Of a stretch of 23,431 nt of DNA, positions 1 to 7,236 are shown piece by piece; the first letter of the stretch is position 1; each line of letters opens with the position of its first letter. This stretch comes from Alphaproteobacteria bacterium (GTDB taxonomy: Bacteria > Pseudomonadota > Alphaproteobacteria > UBA2136 > UBA6156). The translations under genes and the position numbers were made by a program. The notes beneath the pieces were generated by a model that was not told the DNA's origin, did no database searches, and saw only the letters and a list, made by a program, of their open reading frames with translations. The stretch lies in the NCBI GenBank assembly GCA_027489415.1, contig JAIXZU010000084.1:1-23431 (forward strand), read 5' to 3'.

Positions 1-44
1 GTTTGAGGCGGAGTTGGCTGTGGGCGCGGATTTTTGGTTACCAT
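1..44 (-). CDS. Possible 5' end of a minus-strand gene leaving the window
   Basis: An ATG at 42-44 on the minus strand opens a frame with no stop up to the window edge, reading MVTKNPRPQPTPPQ. Only 14 codons are visible, so no function can be assigned. It lies downstream of mltA on the same strand. In many alphaproteobacteria an Smr-domain gene follows mltA, and a Pro/Lys-rich start would fit, but this is a guess from gene order. No clear ribosome binding site is seen. Sequence to the left would decide it. Confidence 0.25.
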   Translation of the reverse strand, partial: MVTKNPRPQPTPPQ

Positions 45-177
45 GGAGGGTGAAAGTAAGGAAGGTAGGGGGGTAGTGGATGGAAAGTGGGGTTAGGGGT
101 TTCATGGATTAAGGGATTCATGGTGGTGTGGGGGGATTTGAGAGGTTGCTGGCTTTACGTTTTTTCGCCGTTCGTGG

Positions 178-197
178 ATGCCGGCCTTCGCCGGCAT
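178..197. repeat. Short perfect palindrome (REP-like)
   Basis: Eight-base arms ATGCCGGC and GCCGGCAT flank a CTTC loop. Hairpins of this kind recur as REP-like elements in many proteobacterial genomes. Only one clear copy is seen in this window, so its status as a repeat is inferred. Confidence 0.4.
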
Positions 198-407
198 GGA
201 GGCGGGGGAGGGTTGGGGATTTGATTTATGGGAAGTGCTTTGGAGGGGTAGGGGTTGCGCCGGCACGGTGATGCGTGACCAAAAATGTGATTACGCTGGG
301 CGTGGCTCTCCGCTTCGCTTCGGGTTTTGGAGTTTCCATCCGGCTGGCGCGGTGGCTTCGGGAGAGGGTGTTGCTGGGGGATGATTGGAAGGCTTGACGC
401 GGGGGAT

Positions 408-464
408 CCCGGGTCTGGGCACTCTTACCATTTTTGGGAAAAATGGAGAGTGCCGCAGCCCGGG
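408..464. repeat. Long imperfect palindrome
   Basis: Nested complementary blocks are seen: CCCGGG at 408-413 with 459-464, GGCACTCT at 418-425 with AGAGTGCC at 447-454, and CCATTTTT at 428-435 with AAAAATGG at 439-446, closing on GGG. There is a 2-base bulge at 426-427. The fold is far longer than a normal terminator stem and has no U-run after it, so a repeat element or cruciform is more likely. Confidence 0.5.
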
Positions 465-490
465 AAACCTGAGGCGTTCGAGGGATGAGA

Positions 491-510
491 AAGGCCCCTG
501 AGGGGGCCTT
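491..510 (-). terminator. Likely intrinsic terminator of mltA
   Basis: Perfect 8-base arms AAGGCCCC and GGGGCCTT surround a TGAG loop, about 20 bases past the mltA stop. Read on the minus strand the hairpin is followed by a weak run, TTTCTC, so termination may be partial. Confidence 0.55.
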
Positions 511-528
511 GGTTGGGTTGTGGATTGG

Positions 529-1695
529 TTATTGGACGGTGGGGCCTGCGGCGGGCTGGATGTCCGCCAGTTCGGGCTTTTCGGCCTTTTCGGCGACGGC
601 GTCCATACCGACGTTTTCCTTCGGTACCATGGCGTAGAGCTGGCCGGTGGCGTTTTGTTCGCCGGCGCGTTCACCGGCGAGGTCCCCGTGGCCGAAGTAG
701 AGGTCTCCGCGGTTGGCGCCCTTGATGGCGGAGCCGACGTCCTGTGCCATCATCATGCGTTCCCATGGCAGGGCGTCGAAGGTGTTCTTCGACTTGATGA
801 AGACCGGTACGCCCAAGGGGATGTGCGACCTATCCACAGCCACACTGCGGCCCGCGGTGAGGGTAACCCCGAAGGCGCCGGGGGCCTCGATGGCGGTTTC
901 CTTGAAGAAGATGAAGCTGGGGTTGCTGTAGAGGACTTCGTCCGCGGCCGGGCCTTTGTTGGCGCGGAGCCATTCGCGGATTTTCTGTGCGGTGACGGTG
1001 CCCTTGATCGCGCCCATATCCCGCAGGGTTTTGCCGATGGCGATGTAGGGGTGGCCGTTTTTACCGGCGAAGCCGACGTGGGCGATGGAGCCGTCGTCGA
1101 GTTCGATTGTACCGCTGCCCTGCACCTGCATGAAGAATGCGTCGACGGGGTCCTTCAGCCAGAGGATGACCTTGTAGTTATCGATGTTCTTCATGATTTC
1201 GGCGCGGTTGGGGTAGGGGTTGCGGCAGCCGCCGTCCGGGCGTTTCTGGCCGGTTTGGCCGTTGCAGATGGTGAGGTCCTTCGGTTTGGCGAGCAGGGGG
1301 GTCTGGTACTCGCCGTGGCGCTTGCGGGAGCCTTCCAGCACCGGTTTGTAGTAACCGGTGAACTTGCCTTCGCCACCGCCCAGCTTGACGCGGGTGAGGC
1401 GGGTGTTGAGGTAGTCCTCCAGCAGTTCCGGCTTTTTGGCGAGGCCGTTACGGCAGATGGACTGCCACTGGCCCGCGGTCCCGTAGATGGGGTTGCTGTG
1501 CATCTTCTTCTCCGGTTTCATTGCTGAGAACTTGGAGCAGGAGGCTTCGAAGGCTTTGTAGAGCGCGATATCGTCCGCGCCGAAGGGGGGGTAGTCCCAC
1601 GTTTTGTGGCGTTCCTGAGCGGCGGCGGGGCCGAACAGGCCGAAAAAGATGGTGACGACAAAGATGCTTAGCTTGAGCTTGGGGGGAAAATACAT
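529..1695 (-). CDS. mltA: Membrane-bound lytic murein transglycosylase A (MltA, 3D domain)
   Basis: This enzyme cleaves the MurNAc-GlcNAc bond of peptidoglycan with formation of a 1,6-anhydro end. It acts on the periplasmic face and takes part in wall turnover. The 388-residue reading has an N-terminal signal-like segment (about 6-26, ending AAAQ), then the MltA barrel domain with GYYKP (114-118) and VDAFFMQVQGSG (184-195). The C-terminal 3D domain carries DVGSAIKG (319-326); D319 matches the catalytic acid of the family. I chose the ATG at 1695 because the signal peptide starts there; an in-frame TTG ten codons earlier adds nothing recognisable. No lipobox Cys is evident, so it may not be a lipoprotein as in E. 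coli. No strong ribosome binding site is visible. Confidence 0.93.
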   Translation of the reverse strand: MYFPPKLKLSIFVVTIFFGLFGPAAAQERHKTWDYPPFGADDIALYKAFEASCSKFSAMKPEKKMHSNPIYGTAGQWQSICRNGLAKKPELLEDYLNTRLTRVKLGGGEGKFTGYYKPVLEGSRKRHGEYQTPLLAKPKDLTICNGQTGQKRPDGGCRNPYPNRAEIMKNIDNYKVILWLKDPVDAFFMQVQGSGTIELDDGSIAHVGFAGKNGHPYIAIGKTLRDMGAIKGTVTAQKIREWLRANKGPAADEVLYSNPSFIFFKETAIEAPGAFGVTLTAGRSVAVDRSHIPLGVPVFIKSKNTFDALPWERMMMAQDVGSAIKGANRGDLYFGHGDLAGERAGEQNATGQLYAMVPKENVGMDAVAEKAEKPELADIQPAAGPTVQ

Positions 1696-1725
1696 GAGGG
1701 GAGGGATTTCTGTGACGATTGTCAA

Positions 1726-2000
1726 TTGATGGGCTTCATATAGGGGAGGGGGGCGGATTTGTGAAGAGGGAAAGTCGTGATTCGGGGGGCGTGATTTGTG
1801 ATTTGTATTGATATCAGTTGGTTATATGGGGTTGGAGATGCCTGTTTTTTAAGCTTCCGGTAAGAATTGGGGGTCGATTGGGGTGGCTTGTAATTGCTAC
1901 GACCCGTTCCATAATGACATTTATTAAATTGCCGTTTCAGCCGAAGCGGCTTCCATCAACGCCCCTTGCGTGATGGGGGCCAGACGAGGAGAAGACTACC
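1726..2000. other. Divergent intergenic region between mltA and the orphan at 2001
   Basis: About 275 bases carry the start regions of two divergent genes. The clearest signal is the + strand promoter at 1888-1915. A small inverted repeat (GCCG...CGGC, near 1931-1951) lies in the likely 5' leader of the + gene. Nothing coding is seen. Confidence 0.5.
1888..1915 (+). promoter_or_regulatory. Candidate sigma-70 promoter for the gene at 2001
   Basis: TTGTAA (1888-1893) and CATAAT (1910-1915) are separated by 16 bases. Transcription would begin near 1922, giving a leader of about 80 bases. Both hexamers are close to consensus in an otherwise GC-rich region. Confidence 0.45.
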
Positions 2001-2408
2001 GTGGTGACGATTGAACAGAGACTTGAGGTTTTTGTGGCCCTCATCCGGGCTGAGTTTGGTGCTATGGAGGATGTGACATCCTTCTTGCCTGCACCTGTGG
2101 GCGTTGAGGACGAGGACTATGTTATGTCTTGTCTCGACGTCGGTTTGGGGCTGCATGAAGTGCAGTCGGCCCTTATGGACCAGAGCAATCCGTACGACTG
2201 TGCCATGAAGCTGTGGTCCGGCCTTTCCACGCTTGCTGAGAAAGTGCCGGGTGTTTCGGTGCATCTCGACAAATACATCGAAGTTGCCATGCAGCTTTGT
2301 GTTGAGGCTGCGCCGAACAAGGCGTCTGTTGAGGTTGTCGCGCTGTGCGCGGGGCTTCGGGGGCAGAGTGCCAGCCTGCGGAATATCGTCGCGAAGTTCG
2401 CGGCGTAA
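2001..2408 (+). CDS. Hypothetical small acidic protein
   Basis: A 135-residue protein that I do not recognise. It starts at GTG 2001 with a GAGGAGAAG ribosome binding site at 1986-1994 and ends just before a strong terminator, so it is very likely a real single-gene transcript. There is no signal peptide or membrane segment. The sequence is mostly helix-compatible and acidic in the first half (for example GVEDEDY, 35-41), with scattered cysteines (C44, C67, C95, C112) that form no CxxC pair. A cytoplasmic helical protein is the most one can infer. A second in-frame GTG follows immediately. Confidence 0.75.
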   Translation: MVTIEQRLEVFVALIRAEFGAMEDVTSFLPAPVGVEDEDYVMSCLDVGLGLHEVQSALMDQSNPYDCAMKLWSGLSTLAEKVPGVSVHLDKYIEVAMQLCVEAAPNKASVEVVALCAGLRGQSASLRNIVAKFAA

Positions 2409-2424
2409 CCTCTTAGACTGATTG

Positions 2425-2454
2425 AAAAGCCCGGCATGTGTGCCGGGCTTTTTT
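2425..2454. terminator. Strong bidirectional intrinsic terminator
   Basis: Nine-base arms AGCCCGGCA (2428-2436) and TGCCGGGCT (2441-2449) close on TGTG. A T run follows on the + strand and an A run precedes. It can end both the orphan gene and tsaD, which converge here. Confidence 0.9.
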
Positions 2455-2466
2455 GTGCTCTCTGGT

Positions 2467-3552
2467 TTAGAGAGCAGAGGTTGGGGTTAGGGCTGACATG
2501 TCTTCGAGGGGCCAGCGGGGGAGGACGCGGGTGGCGAGGGTGCCGGTGTCCAGGCCATAAGCGGTGCGGAGGCCTGCGGCGTAGGCGATCATCGCGGCGT
2601 TGTCGGTACACAGGATGAGTGGTGGGGCGGTGAGGGTTACGCCGAGGGACTGGCAGGTTTCCAGCAGCGCCTGCCGGATGGTGGCGTTGGCGGCGACGCC
2701 GCCCGCGACGACGACGTGCTTCGTGCCCGTGTGCTTGATGGCGGCGGCGGTTTTGCGGGAGAGGATGGTGGCGACGGTGGATTGGAAGGAGGCGGCGAGG
2801 TCGGCGGGATTAAGTGTTGTGGTGTCTGGTGTCTGGTGTTTGGTGATGAGTTCGCGGACGGCGGTTTTCAGGCCGGAGAAGGAGAAGGCGAGGGGGTTGT
2901 CGGTTTTCGGGTGCGGCAGCGTGATGGCGGATGGGTTGCCGGATTTGGCGAGTTGCTCGATAGCGGGGCCTGCGGGGTGCGGGAGGCTCAGGAGTTTGCC
3001 GACTTTGTCGAAGCATTCGCCGACGGCGTCGTCGAGGGTGCTGCCGAGCGTTTCGTAGTGGCCCGGGGCGGTGACGTTGACGAGCTGACAGTGGCCGCCG
3101 GTGACAAGGAGGAGGAGGTAGGGCTGGCCTTCGTGCAGGAAAGACTGGGCGAGGGCGTGGCCGGACTCGGTTTGCGCGAGGAGCGGCGAGAGGGCGTGTC
3201 CTTCGATATGGTTGGTGGCCAGAAACGGTTTACCGAGGCCGATAGCTAGCGTTTTGGCAAAGGTGGTGCCGACCACCAGCGCGGTGGTGAGGCCGGGGCC
3301 GACGGTGGCGGCGACGGCGTCGATGTCCGGCCAGTTCAGGCCTGCGGCGGCGAGGGTTTGGGCGGCGAGGTCGGGGAGGCGTTCCAGGTGGGCGCGGGAG
3401 GCGATTTCCGGGACGACACCGCCGTAGGGGGCGTGTTCCGGCAGCTGCGAATAGATGTGCTGGGCGAGAATGGTGCGCGTGGCCACGTTGACGATGGCGG
3501 TGGAGGTTTCGTCGCAGGAGGTTTCGATGGCGAAGATGATGTTGGGAGTCAT
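2467..3552 (-). CDS. tsaD: tRNA N6-adenosine threonylcarbamoyltransferase TsaD
   Basis: TsaD transfers the threonylcarbamoyl group from TC-AMP to A37 of tRNAs that read ANN codons, working with TsaB and TsaE. The protein begins with the family signature IETSCDET (9-16). It carries the metal-binding NHIEGH motif (114-119), then LLLLVTGGHCQL and the C-terminal ASKH-fold motif VVAGGVAANATIR. The length of 361 residues fits the family. The ATG at 3552 places the start just before IETSCDET as in relatives; an ATG at 3567 and a GTG at 3585 are also in frame and none has a good ribosome binding site. In many alphaproteobacteria tsaD lies next to hemC and gpsA; here they are 7-9 kb away. Confidence 0.95.
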   Translation of the reverse strand: MTPNIIFAIETSCDETSTAIVNVATRTILAQHIYSQLPEHAPYGGVVPEIASRAHLERLPDLAAQTLAAAGLNWPDIDAVAATVGPGLTTALVVGTTFAKTLAIGLGKPFLATNHIEGHALSPLLAQTESGHALAQSFLHEGQPYLLLLVTGGHCQLVNVTAPGHYETLGSTLDDAVGECFDKVGKLLSLPHPAGPAIEQLAKSGNPSAITLPHPKTDNPLAFSFSGLKTAVRELITKHQTPDTTTLNPADLAASFQSTVATILSRKTAAAIKHTGTKHVVVAGGVAANATIRQALLETCQSLGVTLTAPPLILCTDNAAMIAYAAGLRTAYGLDTGTLATRVLPRWPLEDMSALTPTSAL

Positions 3553-3719
3553 GTGGGGGGCGCTCATGGGGGTGGTATAGGACACAAGGGCTTAGGGCAC
3601 AAGGTGTTAGGGTGCAAACTGGCGGGTGGAAAGTGTTGGATTTGGGCACCAGCGGGTGAGCAGGATTGGCGGGAAAGGCTTGTATGACTGCGGAATTGGC
3701 CCATGATAAAGGTATGAAG

Positions 3720-5150
3720 ATGTTCAAGCAGGCCCGTGGGCCGATGATGGTGCTGGCGCTGGCCTTGAGCATGGGCTGTATTGCCCCAGAGGTGATAGCG
3801 GCCGATGGCGTGCAAAGCCAAGCCCAGAAAGATGTGAATGCGCTGGCCAAGGATATGGGCGCGAACCCCGTGCAGAACCAGGCCGATAAGGATGTGGAGG
3901 CGTTGAAAAAGCGCCAGCAGCAGCATGCGGATGAGTATATGAAAATGCTCTCCAAAACCGTGAACGGCAGTAAGGCGACCAATGCCGAGACTGGTAAGGG
4001 TATGGAGAAGTACATGCCGACGGTGCAGAGTTTCCAGAAAGAGACGAATACGACGCTGACGAAGTTGAGCATTGGCGACCTGATGACGCAGGGCGAGAGC
4101 TGTATGAGTTATAACTGGATGCCAGTGCCTGCGTTACAGGGGATTTGCTGTATTGCGCCTTGCCCGCGGCGCTGGGGGAATTATATCTCCGCGTGCCGGC
4201 GCACCGGATGCTGGTTGAACCACAAGGGCTGGGCTTACGATATTGAGTACTGGGAGCCTTCCGCGATTATTGAGGTGAGCTGCCGCAGCGGCTACAGCAT
4301 GCTGAAGCCCAGTGGCGTGGGCACCCGGGGGACGGAAATTATGCAGAGCTGTGTGGGGAACAATAAGCCGGGGAATGGGCGGCGGTTTTATGAGGCGCGT
4401 ATCTGGGCGATTAACGGCTATGACGGGCAGTTGCGGCACCAGAGTGCGCTTGGCTCCACCAACGGCCAGCGCATGATGCAGTGCAGTGAGTACAGCGACC
4501 CCGGTGACACCAAGGCGAGCCGTTACTGGGGGTATGGGCGTAATAAAGAAAAAACGTTCAGCCACCCCGACAGCAACGGCAGTGGGCCGGGGGGGAGTTG
4601 GGAGGCGTATATATCCGACAAAGACCCAGCTTGGGCGAATGACAGCGGCGGTACCAGCATGCCCGAAATGGGTGTGTGTGACGGCAAGAACCCCGATGTG
4701 GAGAGTTGCTGGGGCAGTATGAACCCGAGTGGCTGGGTGACGCATACCAACCCGCGGATTGCCGCGGCCACGGTAGCCTGGCGCGCCCATACCAAGGCGC
4801 TGGGAATGAGAAAGGTCTCCGGCCCCGGTAAGGGGGGTTACCAGATGATGATGGATTTCCCGTTCCAGAAGAGTGGTGCGGCGGGAGCTGAGATGGGCCT
4901 CGCGGCGGGTGGCAAGAAGGGCTCCAAGTGCTTCAAGCCCGGCGACCCGGGGCCGACATGGTACGGCGGTTATACCCCTGAGGCTTTGGCGGACAAGGTG
5001 CAAAGCCTGAAGAACCCACAGCTGACGACAGTGGCGGAAGAGGACTCCGGATTGTATGTCTTCACGGTGTGGGTGCAGACCAAGTGTCGCCGCTGGGTGG
5101 TGAAAGACCCGGGACCGGCGGGGATTTGCAGGTATGAGGATAAGAGCTAA
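3720..5150 (+). CDS. Exported TraU-like protein (orphan)
   Basis: From ATG 3720 the product has 476 residues. It has a signal peptide (h-region about 7-22, cleavage near VIA|AD), a short tandem repeat (VQSQAQKDVNALAK at 31-44, VQNQADKDVEALKK at 51-64), then a Cys- and Trp-rich body. Segments resemble the TraU family of F-type conjugation systems: YWEPSAIIEVSC (177-188) matches the family's FWEP..LVEV stretch, and GLYVFTVWVQTKC (444-456) matches the C-terminal YV..VW...C motif. TraU works in the periplasm in DNA transfer. No other tra gene lies nearby, so conjugation is not implied. An AAAGG at 3708-3712 suits ATG 3720; ATG 3684 (with GGGAAAGG) and 3714 are alternatives. The family call is from motif memory only. 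Confidence 0.5.
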   Translation: MFKQARGPMMVLALALSMGCIAPEVIAADGVQSQAQKDVNALAKDMGANPVQNQADKDVEALKKRQQQHADEYMKMLSKTVNGSKATNAETGKGMEKYMPTVQSFQKETNTTLTKLSIGDLMTQGESCMSYNWMPVPALQGICCIAPCPRRWGNYISACRRTGCWLNHKGWAYDIEYWEPSAIIEVSCRSGYSMLKPSGVGTRGTEIMQSCVGNNKPGNGRRFYEARIWAINGYDGQLRHQSALGSTNGQRMMQCSEYSDPGDTKASRYWGYGRNKEKTFSHPDSNGSGPGGSWEAYISDKDPAWANDSGGTSMPEMGVCDGKNPDVESCWGSMNPSGWVTHTNPRIAAATVAWRAHTKALGMRKVSGPGKGGYQMMMDFPFQKSGAAGAEMGLAAGGKKGSKCFKPGDPGPTWYGGYTPEALADKVQSLKNPQLTTVAEEDSGLYVFTVWVQTKCRRWVVKDPGPAGICRYEDKS

Positions 5151-5197
5151 CCTGCTTGTGTCACTCTTGTCATGGATTGTTAAAAAAATGTAAGTTG

Positions 5198-5228
5198 TTG
5201 GACGTTTTGAGGGCAGTATCCCTATGAT
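5198..5228 (+). promoter_or_regulatory. Candidate promoter for the fibre-like gene pair
   Basis: TTGGAC (5198-5203) and TATGAT (5223-5228) are separated by 19 bases, with the start codon 28 bases further on. The spacer is long, so the call is tentative. It suggests the pair at 5257-7230 can be transcribed apart from the TraU-like gene. Confidence 0.35.
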
Positions 5229-5256
5229 GTGATTTTGATTCTGTTAGTTTACCGGT

Positions 5257-6435
5257 ATGACAGCGTCTCGGTTCGGTTTCTCAGCATCAGCCCGATTTAC
5301 TGGGCTGACTTTATGTCTCGTTGCGGGGGTACCGATAACCGGACAGGCCCAGAATTGGGGCGGCATGGCGATGATTTCCGAGACGCTAGGGGTGTCCGAT
5401 AGCCGTATTTGTATTGGTGAGGCAAGCCGAGGTGATATTGGCTGCCCGGGGTATGCCCCGACAATTAGCCCAACCGGGCGTGTGAACATGACCGCCGGAC
5501 TGACGGTGGACAGTGTGAGCCTGACGACGCTTGGTACGACCTGGGGTTACCTGGGCAGCACTGCCAGTTATGTGCCGAATTTCAGTTCTAACCTGATATC
5601 GGCTACGAATATCAGTGCGACAGCGCTGACTGTGAATGGTGTGGCCGTAACAGGTGGGGGCGGTGGTAGCGGTGACAGGCTGGTAAGTGGCTCCCTGCTC
5701 GTCGTGGCCAACAGTAATACCAGTATTGTGAGCCTCAGTACGGGCTTAACAACCTGGGGATACCTAGGCAGTGTTGCGAGCTATTTGCCGCAGTTGACCA
5801 GCCTGAGAGTGTCCGCCACCGCGATTTCAACAACTGCGCTGCAATTAATTGTGACGTCGGCGAGCCAGCCATCCGGTTATCAAGGGGGGATTTGGTCCCT
5901 CAGTGGGACCCAGGCTTATTACAATGGCGGGAATGTAGGTGTGGGTACGGCGTCCCCCGGTGCCAAATTTGAGGTGGTCGGGACTATCAGTGCTACGGCC
6001 TTGACCGTGAATGGTGTGGCAGTGACCGGTGGGGGTGGTGGGGGTGGTGGCAGCTCGTTGACCTGCCCGTCGGGTTATCTTGCGATTACGGGTAATACAT
6101 CGAACGGGTTTAATGATTTTTGCATATCGTCGTCTTCCTACGGACCAGCGACATTCTCCGGGGCACAGGATGACTGTGTGAGCCGCGACAGCCAGATATG
6201 CTCCATCAACGAGTTGCGCAATGCGTCCCGCAGTTCGTCTTGGCCTGCGTATTACTATTTTCAAGGTGGCTGGAGCAGCACGTATTCGGCCAGCACGGTA
6301 TACCCTAACGGGGTTGAGTCTTCTAACTTGCAGTTCCATACTTGTGCGAGTGGGTCAGCGCCGATTTCGGGAGGATGCACGACAGCGAAAGTCGCATCCA
6401 ACAACAGCCAGAACTATTATTGCTGCAGGAGATAA
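5257..6435 (+). CDS. Secreted tail-fibre-like repeat protein with Cys-rich head
   Basis: A 392-residue exported protein with signal peptide 1-31 (ending GQAQ). The body repeats a module: VSLTTLGTTWGYLGSTASY (87-105) with ALTVNGVAVTGG (123-134), then a second copy (SGDRLVSG at 138-145, TTWGYLGSVASYLP at 165-178). Next comes GNVGVGTASPGAKFEVVG (225-242), a motif typical of the stalk of phage tail-fibre and S74-peptidase proteins, and a third ALTVNGVAVTGG followed by a glycine run. The C-terminal 125 residues hold eight cysteines (270, 289, 307, 315, 363, 374, 389, 390) and read like a lectin-like head. No phage genes surround it. I infer a secreted, probably trimeric, fibrous adhesin. It ends directly against the next gene. 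Confidence 0.7.
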   Translation: MTASRFGFSASARFTGLTLCLVAGVPITGQAQNWGGMAMISETLGVSDSRICIGEASRGDIGCPGYAPTISPTGRVNMTAGLTVDSVSLTTLGTTWGYLGSTASYVPNFSSNLISATNISATALTVNGVAVTGGGGGSGDRLVSGSLLVVANSNTSIVSLSTGLTTWGYLGSVASYLPQLTSLRVSATAISTTALQLIVTSASQPSGYQGGIWSLSGTQAYYNGGNVGVGTASPGAKFEVVGTISATALTVNGVAVTGGGGGGGGSSLTCPSGYLAITGNTSNGFNDFCISSSSYGPATFSGAQDDCVSRDSQICSINELRNASRSSSWPAYYYFQGGWSSTYSASTVYPNGVESSNLQFHTCASGSAPISGGCTTAKVASNNSQNYYCCRR

Positions 6436-7230
6436 ATGCGAACTCGTTTAGCCTTCTTAAGGATTGGTGCGCCACTAGCGATGGCCCTAACAGCGCCTAA
6501 TTATGCGTTTGCGGCGTGTAGCAACCCGACCGCTGACACGGGAACAATTATTTATAACAGCACGTATTCCGTTGTGCAGGTGTGTAACGGCACTAACTGG
6601 GTGGGGCTTGGCGGGAACAATGCTAGTTCATCTTCTGAAATAGACCCGAAGGTAGGTACGTTAACGAATGGGAAATGGTGTACGACCAATGGTAGTGTCA
6701 TCAACTGTACGTCCGACCAGCCGAGTGGCACAACATTGCTTTCGGCGTTAACCGATGTGACGCTTTCCAGCCCGGTAACTGGGCAGGTACTAACCTATAA
6801 CGGTAGTGCGTGGGTGAATAGTACTGGCTCCAGTGGGGACCGTTTGACCAGTGGAACGCTGGCTGTGACGGCGAATGGTGCTACCGCCATGGTGAGCTTG
6901 AGTACCGGTGGTACGACGTGGGGCTACCTTGGGAGTACGCAGAGTTATGTGCCGAACTTAAGCAGTTTGATGGTGAGCAGTACGAATATTTCCGTGACGG
7001 CGCTGACGGTAAATGGTGTGGCGATTACAGGCAGTGGCAGCAGTGACCGGATTACCAGCGGAACGACGGCCGTGGTGGCCAATACGACGGGCAATGTTAC
7101 GGTGAGTGGGGCAGTGGTGGTCAGTGGCAGTTTGCAGGCTGCGAATAATACCGGCGGGGCCTGCACAAGCAGCAAAATTGGCGCGCTGGCCGTGATTGAC
7201 GGCCGCCTGCATGTCTGCCGCAGTAACTAA
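6436..7230 (+). CDS. Secreted tail-fibre-like protein, partner of the preceding gene
   Basis: The ATG abuts the TAA of the upstream gene and uses its CAGGAG (6425-6430) as ribosome binding site, so the two are translationally coupled. The 264-residue product has signal peptide 1-27 (AFA|A). The N-terminal segment GTIIYNSTYSVVQVCNGTNW (36-55) and the following IDPKVGTLTNGKWCTTNG (69-86) are of a type seen in tail-fibre and collar-like proteins. One complete copy of the module shared with the neighbour follows (SGDRLTSG at 133-140, TTWGYLGSTQSYVPN at 160-174, ALTVNGVAITG at 189-199), and the protein ends in a short Cys-containing segment (CTSSK and LHVCRSN). It lacks the large Cys-rich head of its partner. 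The 3' end lies 6 bases from the convergent mutM stop. Confidence 0.7.
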   Translation: MRTRLAFLRIGAPLAMALTAPNYAFAACSNPTADTGTIIYNSTYSVVQVCNGTNWVGLGGNNASSSSEIDPKVGTLTNGKWCTTNGSVINCTSDQPSGTTLLSALTDVTLSSPVTGQVLTYNGSAWVNSTGSSGDRLTSGTLAVTANGATAMVSLSTGGTTWGYLGSTQSYVPNLSSLMVSSTNISVTALTVNGVAITGSGSSDRITSGTTAVVANTTGNVTVSGAVVVSGSLQAANNTGGACTSSKIGALAVIDGRLHVCRSN

Positions 7231-7236
7231 CGTTTC

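Larger units (their letters stand above)
45..528. other. Intergenic region with hairpins and no convincing gene
   Basis: This stretch of nearly 500 bases holds no ORF with a family signature. The + strand is very G/T rich with many GGGG runs. It contains a small perfect hairpin at 178-197 (arms ATGCCGGC and GCCGGCAT around CTTC), a long quasi-palindrome at 408-464 and a terminator-like hairpin at 491-510. A 68-codon + frame at 178-384 is built over the first hairpin and looks like chance. Confidence 0.6.

Noticed and set aside
178..384. Open + frame of 68 codons at the left end
   Set aside because: It starts inside a hairpin, has no ribosome binding site or family signature, and lies in G-rich non-coding DNA.
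520..1527. Long + strand open frame opposite mltA
   Set aside because: It is the antisense shadow of mltA; the composition (Gly, Val, Asp, Ala) reflects reading the opposite strand of a GC-rich gene.
3230..4072. Minus open frame of 280 codons over the start of tsaD and the TraU-like gene
   Set aside because: It overlaps the N-terminus of tsaD in another frame and the coding region of the TraU-like gene on the other strand. Its hydrophobic look comes from the reverse of that gene.
5257..7230. Prophage remnant
   Set aside because: The stalk motifs are tail-fibre-like, but both proteins have signal peptides and no capsid, tail, lysis or integrase gene is near.
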